A stretch of DNA of 64,000 bases, taken from the NCBI RefSeq assembly GCF_044068625.1, contig NZ_JBIPKH010000007.1, positions 62,001-126,000 of the forward strand, written 5' to 3'. The notes below the pieces were generated by a model. The model saw nothing but the letters and a program-made list of their open reading frames with translations, was not told where the DNA came from and searched no databases. Position 1 is the first letter of the stretch. Every line of letters begins with the position of its first letter. A program made the position numbers and the translations under genes. Origin of the DNA: Desulfurivibrio sp044068625 (GTDB lineage Bacteria; Desulfobacterota; Desulfobulbia; Desulfobulbales; Desulfurivibrionaceae). Below, one piece after another: positions 18,268 through 26,322 of this stretch.

Positions 18268-19302
18268 TTATTCCTCCTCTTCCCAACTGAACTCCCCGTA
18301 ACCGGCGGCGGCCAGCTCCGCCCGGGGAATAAAACGCAGAGCGGCCGAGTTGATGCAGTAGCGCAGGCCGGTGGGTTGGGGGCCATCGGTGAAGAGGTGG
18401 CCCAAGTGGGAATCGGCCTGCCGACTGCGCACCTCGGTCCGCACCTGGAAAAGCCGCCGATCCTGCCGCTCCACGATATTCTCCGGCACCAAAGGCCGGC
18501 TGAAGCTGGGCCAGCCGGTACCGGAGTCGTACTTGTCCCGGGAGCTGAACAGCGGCTCCCCGGAGACGATATCAACGTAGATCCCGGCCCGCTCGTTATC
18601 CCAATATTCGTTATCAAAAGCCGGTTCGGTGCCATCCTGCCTGGTAACCCGGTACTGGAGGGGGGTCAGACGGCGACGCAACTCCTCCTCGCCTTCGGCT
18701 CGCCCATCATCCCCCCAGATTTCGGCCAGAAACCGTTCCCGCCCGGAACCGATCCGGTAGGACTGATAGTGGAGGGGATTCTTGCGATGGTAGGCCTGAT
18801 GGTACTCCTCGGCCGGATAAAAAGGGCCGGCGGGGAGGATGGCGGTCACCAGGGGCAGCTCGAAGATCTGCCGGCGGGCCAGTTCCGTTTTGGACTGTTC
18901 CGCCACCTGGCGCTGCTCCTCGTCATGGTAAAAGATGGCGGTGGAATAGCCCCGGCCCCGATCGGCAAACTGGCCGCCGGGATCGGTGGGATCGATCTGC
19001 CGCCAGAAGGTCTCGAGCAACTGCCCATAGGAGATAACCTGGGGATCGTAAACAATCTCCACCGCCTCGAGATGGCCGCCGGCGGCGTAATTTTCGTAGG
19101 TCGGATTGGAACTCTCTCCCCCGGTATAACCCACGGTCACCGAGATCACCCCGGCCAGTTGGGCAAAGGGCTTTTCCAGGCACCAGAAACAGCCCCCGGC
19201 CAAAGTGGCCCGGGCCGGCGCCGATAGCGGCCGCCCCCCGGCCAGGGCCAGTAAACCTCCCAACAGCAGCGAAAACAGGCCAAAAAGAAAAAAGAGTTTC
19301 AT
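18268..19302 (-). CDS. msrAB: Exported MsrA-MsrB fusion, peptide-methionine sulfoxide reductase
   Basis: The product is 344 residues from ATG 19302; a TTG four codons upstream is also possible. A signal peptide covers residues 1-24. The MsrA domain (about 32-190) has the catalytic GCFWCLE motif. The MsrB domain (about 210-335) has STGTGWPSF-type sequence (DSGTGWPSF), HLGHLF and the catalytic RYCINSAALRF. Together they repair both S and R methionine sulfoxide in periplasmic proteins. MsrB lacks the CXXC zinc ligands seen in many members. The gene is the last in the run that begins with the cbb3 oxidase, consistent with protection during oxygen respiration. Confidence 0.93.
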   Translation of the reverse strand: MKLFFLFGLFSLLLGGLLALAGGRPLSAPARATLAGGCFWCLEKPFAQLAGVISVTVGYTGGESSNPTYENYAAGGHLEAVEIVYDPQVISYGQLLETFWRQIDPTDPGGQFADRGRGYSTAIFYHDEEQRQVAEQSKTELARRQIFELPLVTAILPAGPFYPAEEYHQAYHRKNPLHYQSYRIGSGRERFLAEIWGDDGRAEGEEELRRRLTPLQYRVTRQDGTEPAFDNEYWDNERAGIYVDIVSGEPLFSSRDKYDSGTGWPSFSRPLVPENIVERQDRRLFQVRTEVRSRQADSHLGHLFTDGPQPTGLRYCINSAALRFIPRAELAAAGYGEFSWEEEE

Positions 19303-19316
19303 GATCGGTCTCAACC

Positions 19317-19835
19317 TCAGGCCAGGGCGGCGATAATCGCCTTGAGAAAGGCGGGCAGATCGTCCGGGGTCCGGCTGGTGATGATGTTACCGTCAACCAC
19401 CACCTCCCGGTCGACATAATCGGCCCCGGCGTTGACCAGATCATCCTTGATGGCAAAAAAACCGGTGACCTTCCGCCCCTTGAGCACCCCGGCGGAAACC
19501 AGCATCCAACCGGCATGGCAGATCGCCGCCACCACCTTTTCCCCCCGGACCATGTCGGCAACCAGCTTCACCATGGCGGGATGGCGCCGCATATGATCGG
19601 GGGCGTAGCCACCGGGAATGATCAGGGCGTCATAAGCGGCGGCCCGGACCTGATCGGCGGCCAGGTCCGACTTGGCCTTGATGCCCGCCGCTCCCCCATG
19701 GATGGCACCGGCCCGGGAGCTGACCACCTCCACCCGACAGCCCTCCTCCAGCAGCCGGTAGTAGGGGTACCAGAATTCACGGTCGTTGTAGAGCTCTTCC
19801 ACCATGAGCAGAATCTTCTTTCCTTGCGCACCCAT
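19317..19835 (-). CDS. DJ-1/PfpI family protein
   Basis: The product is 172 residues from ATG 19835, preceded by GAGGGAAAAAG; a longer frame upstream lacks support. It has the PfpI core: LIIPGGYAPDHMRR near residue 75 and the nucleophile elbow AICHAGWMLVSAG with Cys near residue 105. Members act as chaperones, deglycases or proteases of disputed specificity. The stop lies 14 bp before msrAB, so the two are likely translated together and may both handle damaged proteins during oxidative stress. Confidence 0.87.
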   Translation of the reverse strand: MGAQGKKILLMVEELYNDREFWYPYYRLLEEGCRVEVVSSRAGAIHGGAAGIKAKSDLAADQVRAAAYDALIIPGGYAPDHMRRHPAMVKLVADMVRGEKVVAAICHAGWMLVSAGVLKGRKVTGFFAIKDDLVNAGADYVDREVVVDGNIITSRTPDDLPAFLKAIIAALA

Positions 19836-19972
19836 CTTTTTCCCTCTTTCTGTTGTTGCCCGGCGGTCGGGATTGTTAAAGCCCCATTGTAGCAAAAGGA
19901 GGCAGGCTCTGAACAGCTTTTTAGTCAGGACTCTCCGCCTGGCCAACCCCAGGGCCGCAGTCGGGGGGCAAC

Positions 19973-20713
19973 TCAGTGGCAGATGGTGGAAACAAAGGGA
20001 ATTCCCGCCAGAATCAAGTCAAAGAGCTGGAGGTGATGGTACAGATTGTAGAGCCCGATCAGCACCACCATCACCCCGGCCCCCCGCAGCATCCGGCCCC
20101 GGACCTTGGCTCCCAGCCAGGTGGCGGTCCCCCCGAAGAGCAACAGGGCCGGCACCGAGCCCAGACCAAAGGCCAGCATGGTAAGGGCGCCCCGCAACGG
20201 GTCGGCGCTCTGGCCGGCGGCGATGAACATGGCATAAAGCAGGGCGCAGGGGAGAAAACCCATCAGCAGACCGATGGGCAAGGCCCGCAGGATCGGCGGC
20301 AGAATCGCCAACCCCGCCACCAGGCGGGTGAGCAGTTGGGTGGGGCCGGGAAAGTTGAGCCGCATCAGGTTGAAGCGGGCAAAGGCCCCGGCGGTTCCCA
20401 GGCCCACGGCGATAATGAAGAGATCGGAAAAGACCAGGGCCACGGCGGTGAGCCAGTTCAAATTCTGGGTATAGGCCAGGGCCGAGCCAAACCAGCCCAC
20501 CAGGGCGCCCAGGGCGGTGTAGGTGGTCAGGCGGCCGACGCTGTACAGGAGATGAAAAAGCCAACCCGCCCGCCGGCTGTTCTGACGCAGGGGTTCGCTG
20601 AGGGAGAGGGCCGCCACCAGGGGGCCGCACATCCCCAGGCAGTGGCCGGAACCCAGCAGGGCGGTGGTAAAGGCCATGACGTAGAGGGGATCGATGAGCT
20701 GACTACTCGTCAT
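19973..20713 (-). CDS. SafE/UreH-like membrane protein linked to cbb3 oxidase assembly
   Basis: The product is about 246 residues with six predicted membrane helices. The GHCLGMCGPLV motif (about residues 22-32) and the later GFLPCALLYAMFIA motif are typical of the sulfite exporter TauE/SafE family that accompanies ccoS and ccoI. Relatives are linked to copper delivery or cytochrome maturation. Start options are ATG 20713 and, two codons upstream, GTG 20719. Both overlap the 3' end of ccoS, so coupling is likely. The transported substrate is inferred, not seen. Confidence 0.82.
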   Translation of the reverse strand: MTSSQLIDPLYVMAFTTALLGSGHCLGMCGPLVAALSLSEPLRQNSRRAGWLFHLLYSVGRLTTYTALGALVGWFGSALAYTQNLNWLTAVALVFSDLFIIAVGLGTAGAFARFNLMRLNFPGPTQLLTRLVAGLAILPPILRALPIGLLMGFLPCALLYAMFIAAGQSADPLRGALTMLAFGLGSVPALLLFGGTATWLGAKVRGRMLRGAGVMVVLIGLYNLYHHLQLFDLILAGIPFVSTICH

Positions 20714-20849
20714 CGTCACTCATCATCCGGTATTTGGGCCCCTCGGGATCGTCGAACTCGCCCTTGCGCACCGCCCAGACAAAGGCCAGCCAGGCCCCCA
20801 GCCCCAGGGCGAGGGAGAGAATGATCAGGGCGATGGTCGAGGTAAGCAT
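20703..20849 (-). CDS. ccoS: cbb3 oxidase maturation protein CcoS
   Basis: This 48-residue protein was found by reading the strip between ccoI and the SafE-like gene. It has one membrane helix (about residues 4-26, with LGLGAWLAFVWAV) and then the acidic tail GEFDDPEGPKYRMMSDDDE, which is characteristic of CcoS. CcoS is needed for insertion of heme and copper into the cbb3 oxidase. Its ATG is 5 bp after the ccoI stop, and its 3' end overlaps the next gene. Confidence 0.93.
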   Translation of the reverse strand: MLTSTIALIILSLALGLGAWLAFVWAVRKGEFDDPEGPKYRMMSDDDE

Positions 20850-20854
20850 CTCTT

Positions 20855-23293
20855 CTATTCCCCCCGGGAGAGCCGTAAGGAGTTGGCGACCACCAGGATC
20901 GAGCTGACCGCCATGGCGGCGGCGGCGTAAACCGGGGCCAGATGGCCGCTGGCCGCCAAGGGCAAGGTTACCAGATTGTAGGAAAAAGCCCAGCAGAGAT
21001 TTTCCCGGATCACCCGCAGGCAGCGACGGGCAATGGTCAGGGCGGGGGCCAGGTCGCTGAGCCGATTACGGGTCAGCACCAGATCGGCCGCCCCCACCGC
21101 GATATCGGTCCCCCCGGCCAGGGCGCAACCCAGATCGGCGGTGGCCAAAGCCGGAGCATCGTTGATTCCGTCCCCCACCATCAGCACCCGGGCTCCACCG
21201 CCCTGCAATCTTTCGATTTCGGCCTTTTTGCCGGCGGGATCGATGGCGCTGTGGAAGCGGTCGATCCCCAGAGCGGCGGCCACCCGCCGAACCACCCCGG
21301 CATGATCGCCGCTTAAAATCAGCAGTTGCAGCCGGCGGGCCCGCAATTCCCGGACCAGAGCCACCGCGTCGGGACGCAGGGCGTCATCGAGCAGAATCAC
21401 CCCCAGATGGCGCCCAGCCACCGCCACATGCACCTCGGTTAGTTCCCCGGTCGCTGCCGCCGCCGGGCCGGGCCCGGCCATCGGGATCCCCTCCGCGGCC
21501 AGCAGGGCTCGGGAGCCCACCAGTACCGACCCCTCCGGAGCGGGGGCCTTCATCCCCCGCCCGGCCACAACACTTACTTGCGCGGCCGGTTCCGGCCGCA
21601 GCCCCCGGCGCCGGGCCTCCTCGACAATGGCCTGAGCCAGGGGATGGGTGGAACCGCTTTCCAACAGGGCGGCCCGGAGCAGCAGCTCCTCGGCCCCCCC
21701 GGCCGTTTGGGTAACCGGCCGCACCGCCACCACCTTGGGACGGCCCTGGGTGAGGGTGCCGGTTTTATCAAAGGCCACATGGCTGATCTTGGCGGCGGCC
21801 TCCAGCACGTCGCCACCCCGGAAGAGGATTCCCCGGTTAGCCGCCCGGCCGGAGGCCACCAGCACCGCGGTGGGGGTGGCCAATCCCAGGGCGCAGGGAC
21901 AGGCCACCACCATCACCGCGATGGCGTTGAGCAGGGCCGGCCCGCTGCCGATCCCCCGCCAGAGCCAGAAAGTCAGGGTGGCCAGGCTCAAGCCCAGGAC
22001 CAAAGGGACAAAGATGGTGGCGATCCGGTCGGCCAACTGCTGCACCGGGGCCTTACGGGCCTGGGCCTCCTCCACCAGATGGGCCATCCGGGCGACAAAC
22101 GACTGGCCGGCGCTCCTGGCCACGGTCACAGTGAGGGCACCCTGGAGATTAAGACTGCCGCCGACCACCACCTCCCCCACCACCCGCCTTACCGGGCGCG
22201 ACTCGCCGCTGACCACCGACTCATCCACTTCCGACTCGCCGGAACTGATTATGCCATCCACCGCGAACCGCTCCCCGGGCCGCACCAGCATCAACTCGCC
22301 GGGCTTGAGCTCCTGGCTGTCCACCGTCACCGCCACCCCAGCTTCCAGGCGCTGGGCGGTATCGGGGGTCAGATGGAGCAAACGGTCCACCCCGGCGGCG
22401 GCCTTGCGCCGGGCGCTGTTTTCAAACAGCCGCCCCAGCAGGATCAGGGTGACGATCATCGCCGCGGTTTCAAAATAGACCTCGCGGCCCACCACCGTGG
22501 CGTAAAGGCTGTAAAAATAGGCGGTCAGCACCCCCAGGGCGATCAACAGATCCATATTGGGCAGCCGGCTTCTCAGCCCCCGCCAGGCCCCCACCAGGAA
22601 GGGCCAGCCGGAATAGAAGACCACCGGGGTGGTCACCAGGGCGGCCAGGTACTGCATGAAGTCGCGGGCAAAATCGCTGATTCCCTGGAAGTAGCCGGCG
22701 TAAAGGGCCAGGGAGTAGCCCATCAGTTGCATGGCCAGGAAGAAGGCGGTGCCGAAACGGAGCAGCAGGTCGCGGGTCTCCCGTTCGGCGGCCCGGTGGA
22801 GATTGTCCCGGGTCAGGGGCCGGGGACGGTAGCCCAAGCGGCTGACCGCGGTAAAGAGGGCGGCGGGGGTCAGCTGGTCGGGATCATAGCAGACCAGAAC
22901 CCGGTGGCTGCCGTAATTGGCCCGCACCCGCAGCACGCCGGGCAGGCCGGCGACAATCTTTTCGATCAGCCAGACACAGGAGGCGCAACGAATCCCCTCC
23001 ACCAGGAAGGCCAGCTCATCCCCCTCCTCCCCCCGGCGGACATGGCGGGCCAACAGGGCGTCATCGTACCGCAGCTCGAACACCTCGCTCATGCCCCCGC
23101 CGGCGACCCAGCTCCGTTGCCGGTAAAAATCCCCCAGGCCGGCCCCGGTGATGATCAGCCAGGCCCCCTGACAGCCCCGGCAGCAGAAGCGGTACTCCTC
23201 TCCCCCGCGTTCACTGCGATAAACCTCCCCCGCCGGCAGGGGATCGCGGCAGTGGTGGCAAAGCGCCGCCGCCGGTTCACTGTTGCCGGTCAT
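20855..23293 (-). CDS. ccoI: Copper-translocating P-type ATPase CcoI/FixI
   Basis: The product is 812 residues. The N-terminus has a Cys-rich metal site (CHHC near 12-15, then CCRGCQ near 37-42) followed by a heavy-metal-associated domain with GIRCASCVWL near residue 100. Eight membrane helices and the P-type core follow: CPCALG in the transport helix near 480, phosphorylation motif DKTGTLTQG near 525, and GDGINDAPAL near 715. This is the CcoI type, which exports copper for CuB of the cbb3 oxidase. It sits between ccoH and ccoS in the oxidase operon. Confidence 0.95.
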   Translation of the reverse strand: MTGNSEPAAALCHHCRDPLPAGEVYRSERGGEEYRFCCRGCQGAWLIITGAGLGDFYRQRSWVAGGGMSEVFELRYDDALLARHVRRGEEGDELAFLVEGIRCASCVWLIEKIVAGLPGVLRVRANYGSHRVLVCYDPDQLTPAALFTAVSRLGYRPRPLTRDNLHRAAERETRDLLLRFGTAFFLAMQLMGYSLALYAGYFQGISDFARDFMQYLAALVTTPVVFYSGWPFLVGAWRGLRSRLPNMDLLIALGVLTAYFYSLYATVVGREVYFETAAMIVTLILLGRLFENSARRKAAAGVDRLLHLTPDTAQRLEAGVAVTVDSQELKPGELMLVRPGERFAVDGIISSGESEVDESVVSGESRPVRRVVGEVVVGGSLNLQGALTVTVARSAGQSFVARMAHLVEEAQARKAPVQQLADRIATIFVPLVLGLSLATLTFWLWRGIGSGPALLNAIAVMVVACPCALGLATPTAVLVASGRAANRGILFRGGDVLEAAAKISHVAFDKTGTLTQGRPKVVAVRPVTQTAGGAEELLLRAALLESGSTHPLAQAIVEEARRRGLRPEPAAQVSVVAGRGMKAPAPEGSVLVGSRALLAAEGIPMAGPGPAAAATGELTEVHVAVAGRHLGVILLDDALRPDAVALVRELRARRLQLLILSGDHAGVVRRVAAALGIDRFHSAIDPAGKKAEIERLQGGGARVLMVGDGINDAPALATADLGCALAGGTDIAVGAADLVLTRNRLSDLAPALTIARRCLRVIRENLCWAFSYNLVTLPLAASGHLAPVYAAAAMAVSSILVVANSLRLSRGE

Positions 23294-23305
23294 GGCCGCA
23301 AGCCG

Positions 23306-23782
23306 TTACAGCCTGGTCTCGGGCCAGGAGTCGCCATTGACCCGCAAACGGCGCTCCAGCAGGGCCTCACCCCGGCGAGCCACCAGCAGCAGCTCCACCG
23401 GTTCGACGGGAAAATCCACCAGCCGGGCCAGATATACGCCGGGTTCGCCCTCACTGAAGGGAACCCGCCAGTCGGCGGCCAGGGCATTGCCCATCCGGCC
23501 GTTTTTCAGCAGCACCACCCCCCCGCCCACCGGCACGCCGGCTCCGTCCAGCAGCCGGAGGCGCAGCTCTTCGCCATCCCTGGCCAACAGGGCCTGCCAA
23601 CCCGCCTTGGCGGCCGCCCGCCAGGCCCGCTCAGCCAGATGATAACGCTGACCGCTGTGATAGTAGTCGGGATCGGCCACCGGACTGACCCGGCTGGTGG
23701 CCAGGGTAATCGACCAGTAGGAGAAGGTCAGGAAGGCCAGGAAAATTCCTGCCAGCAGAAGTTGCCATCGATTCTTAAGCAT
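23306..23782 (-). CDS. ccoH: FixH/CcoH-like cbb3 oxidase assembly protein
   Basis: This 158-residue protein has one N-terminal membrane helix (about 7-28) and a periplasmic beta domain, with DPDYYHSGQRY near residue 37, which is typical of FixH. CcoH stabilises the nascent cbb3 complex. Overall conservation is low, as in other FixH proteins, so the call rests mainly on the helix, the DPDYY motif and the position between ccoG and ccoI. It lies 12 bp upstream of ccoI. Confidence 0.83.
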   Translation of the reverse strand: MLKNRWQLLLAGIFLAFLTFSYWSITLATSRVSPVADPDYYHSGQRYHLAERAWRAAAKAGWQALLARDGEELRLRLLDGAGVPVGGGVVLLKNGRMGNALAADWRVPFSEGEPGVYLARLVDFPVEPVELLLVARRGEALLERRLRVNGDSWPETRL

Positions 23783-23799
23783 AGATTCACCTCGTTAAA

Positions 23800-25077
23800 C
23801 TACCGGCGGGTAAATTCCAGACCCCGGCGGGTTTGCTCCCGACCCTGGTCATCCACCATCATAAAGAGAAGCGCCACCTTTTCACCGGTCGGGCCAGGGG
23901 GAAGAGCCAGGGCGAAATCAAGCCGCCGGCGCTGGCGGGGGGCCAGCCGAACCGGTTCGTTCCCCGGTCCCATGAGCAAAAGGGGTAAACCATCGGCCAG
24001 GCGGGCCCGCAACCGGTAGCTGCCGCCTCCGCCCGCCCGGCCGGCCACCCGGGCGGTGAAAAACAGCACCTCCTCCCCGGCGGCGGTGACCCGGCTTTCA
24101 CCCACCACCACCCGGCTGACCTGCAAACTCAGCTCCTCCCGGGTGGCCAGTTGATAAGCAAAGGTTCCCCAGGCCAGCAACAGCAACAGGGAGAGCAGGA
24201 ACAGCCGGGGAGAAAGCAGGGCCCGCCAGCCGCGCTCTCCGGTCCCGAAGGTGTAGCGGATCAAGCCATGGCCCCCCTGTCGGGCCATAACCCGGCGGCA
24301 GGCATCCAGGCAGGTGGCGCAGTTGACGCACTCCACCTGGGAACCCTGGCGGATATCGATTCCCATGGGACAAGCCCGCAGGCAGGCCCGGCAATCGTGA
24401 CAAAGTTGGGCCGCCGCCGGGTCCAGGCCCAGGGTGAGGGTCCCGCTATCCAGCAAAATGGCCTGGAAACGCCCATAGGGGCAGAAATCCAGGCAGGCCA
24501 ACCGCCTAATCCAAACCAGATCGGCGTAAAGAAGCCCGGTCAGCAGCAGGGTAGTGCCCAGGGGCCAGGGGCCCAGGGTCCCGCCCAACAGCCGTTGCCA
24601 ATAGAGTTGGGGGGGCATGAAGTAGCCGACCAGGGCGGTGGCAAGGAGCAGGGCCAGCAGCAGGCAGCAGAGGTGAAAAAGCAGGCGCCGCCGGAGCGGG
24701 CCGCCCATGGCCCGGGGCGTCACCCTGAGCTGCAGGGTCCGGGCCGCCCCCTCGGCCAGTTCCGCCAGCCAGGTCTGGGGGCAGAGCCAGCCGCACCAGA
24801 CCCGGCCCAGCACCAGGGTCAGGAGCAGCAGCAGGAAGAGCAAGCCCAGCAGGGCCGGGCCCAGAAGATAAAACTCCTCCAGCCCCAGGGTAAAACCGGC
24901 GAAATGGAAGAGCCCGCCGGGCAGATCGAAACGCAGCAGGCTCTCCCCGCCCAACCGCAACCAGGGGATCAGCAGGAGCAGAAGCAGCCCCAGCAGTTGC
25001 ACCCGCCGCCGCCAGGGCCGCAGCAGCGCGGGCGCCGACCCCGGTCCGCAATGGGGTGGGTTCACGCCGGCGGCCAT
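23800..25077 (-). CDS. ccoG: Cytochrome c oxidase accessory protein CcoG (polyferredoxin)
   Basis: The product is 425 residues with about five membrane helices. The first redox motif WCGWLCPQTW lies near residue 95, and DFCPYGRFQ near 200. Two ferredoxin motifs follow: CHDCRACLRACP near 230-241 and CVNCATCLDACR near 256-267. The C-terminal 100 residues form the immunoglobulin-like FixG domain. CcoG reduces copper(II) for delivery to the cbb3 oxidase. It is located 16 bp after the small CcoP-like gene. Confidence 0.95.
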   Translation of the reverse strand: MAAGVNPPHCGPGSAPALLRPWRRRVQLLGLLLLLLIPWLRLGGESLLRFDLPGGLFHFAGFTLGLEEFYLLGPALLGLLFLLLLLTLVLGRVWCGWLCPQTWLAELAEGAARTLQLRVTPRAMGGPLRRRLLFHLCCLLLALLLATALVGYFMPPQLYWQRLLGGTLGPWPLGTTLLLTGLLYADLVWIRRLACLDFCPYGRFQAILLDSGTLTLGLDPAAAQLCHDCRACLRACPMGIDIRQGSQVECVNCATCLDACRRVMARQGGHGLIRYTFGTGERGWRALLSPRLFLLSLLLLLAWGTFAYQLATREELSLQVSRVVVGESRVTAAGEEVLFFTARVAGRAGGGGSYRLRARLADGLPLLLMGPGNEPVRLAPRQRRRLDFALALPPGPTGEKVALLFMMVDDQGREQTRRGLEFTRR

Positions 25078-25093
25078 GACCCGCGTCCATCAA

Positions 25094-25306
25094 TCACCGC
25101 TCCTGCACACGCTCCTGGTGGGCCTCCATCTTGCGCTCAAACTCGGCCCCGGAACTCCAGCCGCTGAAGAGATAGTAGCCGGCGAACACCACCGCCCAGG
25201 CCACCAGCCCAAAATAAAGCACCTTGAAATAGATGGGCAGGCCGGCATGACCTTCCCGGATACCGTCGCTGTGGGGGCCGGCCTGGGGTTCTTTGCTTTT
25301 ACTCAT
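25094..25306 (-). CDS. Heme-free CcoP N-terminal-like small membrane protein
   Basis: The product is 70 residues from ATG 25306, which has GGAGG nine bases upstream; ATG 25312 is an alternative. Residues 1-20 are polar and include HSDGIREGHAGLP, resembling the N-terminal cbb3 domain of CcoP. One membrane helix follows (about 27-48). A polar tail rich in Glu and Arg ends the protein. There is no CXXCH motif, so this is only the anchor part of a CcoP subunit. The missing heme domain appears to sit on CcoO. The start overlaps ccoQ by 8 bp. Confidence 0.75.
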   Translation of the reverse strand: MSKSKEPQAGPHSDGIREGHAGLPIYFKVLYFGLVAWAVVFAGYYLFSGWSSGAEFERKMEAHQERVQER

Positions 25307-25448
25307 CTCCATCATCCTCCAGCATTCTGTGTTTGGGCGACTCCAGCCGCTCCTTGCGCTTACCGGCCAAAACCCAGACCACGATGGCGGCAAAGATGGC
25401 AAAGAGACCGAAGGTGACCAGCAGATACAAAATCGCCGAAGCACTCAT
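25299..25448 (-). CDS. ccoQ: cbb3 oxidase subunit CcoQ/FixQ
   Basis: This 49-residue protein was read from the short strip after ccoO. It has one membrane helix (about residues 5-27, ending VVWVLAG), then a basic stretch KRKERLESPKH and an acidic end EDDGDE, the usual plan of CcoQ. CcoQ stabilises the assembled oxidase. Its ATG overlaps the ccoO stop by one base (TGATG), and its 3' end overlaps the CcoP-like gene. Confidence 0.85.
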   Translation of the reverse strand: MSASAILYLLVTFGLFAIFAAIVVWVLAGKRKERLESPKHRMLEDDGDE

Positions 25449-26311
25449 CAGGGCACCTGTTCGCTGTTGATGTAGGTCACGATCTTCCAGAGCCGCTCCT
25501 GACCAAGGGCCGCGAAACCGGGCATCCCCCCGGCCGGAATCCCGTCGTGAATCAGGGTATACAGCTTCTGATCGGAATAGTTGAGGCCGGCGAGGCCGGG
25601 GGCAAAGCCGCCGGTCAGGCCCCTCCCGTGACAGGCCGCGCAGCTGCTGTTGTAAAATTCCCGCCCCTCGGCAATGGCCCCGGCCTGACCGGCAAAGGGG
25701 TTGGCCAGCTCCCCGGTCACCGTGGTTTTGGCCTGCTCCCGCCAGGGGATATCGCTGCCCAGCTTCTGCATATAGGCCACGATGGCATCCATGTCGGTTT
25801 TACCCTCCAAGGCCGCGATCTCCTCCTCACTGTAGGGGAACCCCAGAACCGCCATCTTGCGGCGGGTCAGCTGGGGATCGACCAGGCGATTGTCGAGGAA
25901 ATCATAAGGGGGCATATTGCTGCCGGCAGCCATGGAGGCCGGGTCACGCATGTGCTGATAGTGCCACTGATCCGGGTACTTTCCGCCCACCCGGGCCAGA
26001 TCGGGCCCGGTCCGCCGGGAACCCCAGAGGTGGGGCCGGTCATGGACGAACTCACCGGACTTGGAGTAATCGCCGTAGCGCACCACCTCGGCCACCAGGG
26101 GGCGCACCGTCTGGGTGTGACAGTTGTTGCACCCCTCTTTTACATAAACGTCACGCCCGGCCAGCTCCAGGGCCGTGTAGGGAACCACCGAATCGATGGC
26201 GTCCCGTTCGGTATTGACATAGGCAAAAGGAACCACCATGGTGACAACGGTGCCCACCATGATCACGGCGGTGGCCAACAGCAAAAAAATTAGCGGATTT
26301 CTTTCCCACAT
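25448..26311 (-). CDS. ccoO: cbb3 oxidase CcoO with an extra CcoP-like heme c domain
   Basis: The product is 287 residues. One N-terminal helix (7-30) is followed by the standard CcoO monoheme domain, with CNNCH at 61-65 and the GPDLARVGG and NMPPY motifs. After about residue 200 a second cytochrome c domain is fused, with CAACH at 224-228 and the heme-ligand methionine probably in GGMPGF. Ordinary CcoO is about 200-240 residues with one heme, and hemes of the transfer chain are normally on CcoP. This chain therefore seems to replace part of CcoP. It lies 11 bp after ccoN. Confidence 0.9.
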   Translation of the reverse strand: MWERNPLIFLLLATAVIMVGTVVTMVVPFAYVNTERDAIDSVVPYTALELAGRDVYVKEGCNNCHTQTVRPLVAEVVRYGDYSKSGEFVHDRPHLWGSRRTGPDLARVGGKYPDQWHYQHMRDPASMAAGSNMPPYDFLDNRLVDPQLTRRKMAVLGFPYSEEEIAALEGKTDMDAIVAYMQKLGSDIPWREQAKTTVTGELANPFAGQAGAIAEGREFYNSSCAACHGRGLTGGFAPGLAGLNYSDQKLYTLIHDGIPAGGMPGFAALGQERLWKIVTYINSEQVP

Positions 26312-26322
26312 GGCGGACCTCC

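Noticed and set aside
21578..24019. Plus-strand open frame of 813 codons across ccoI and ccoH
   Set aside because: Antisense to two well-supported genes; low-complexity composition typical of shadow frames.
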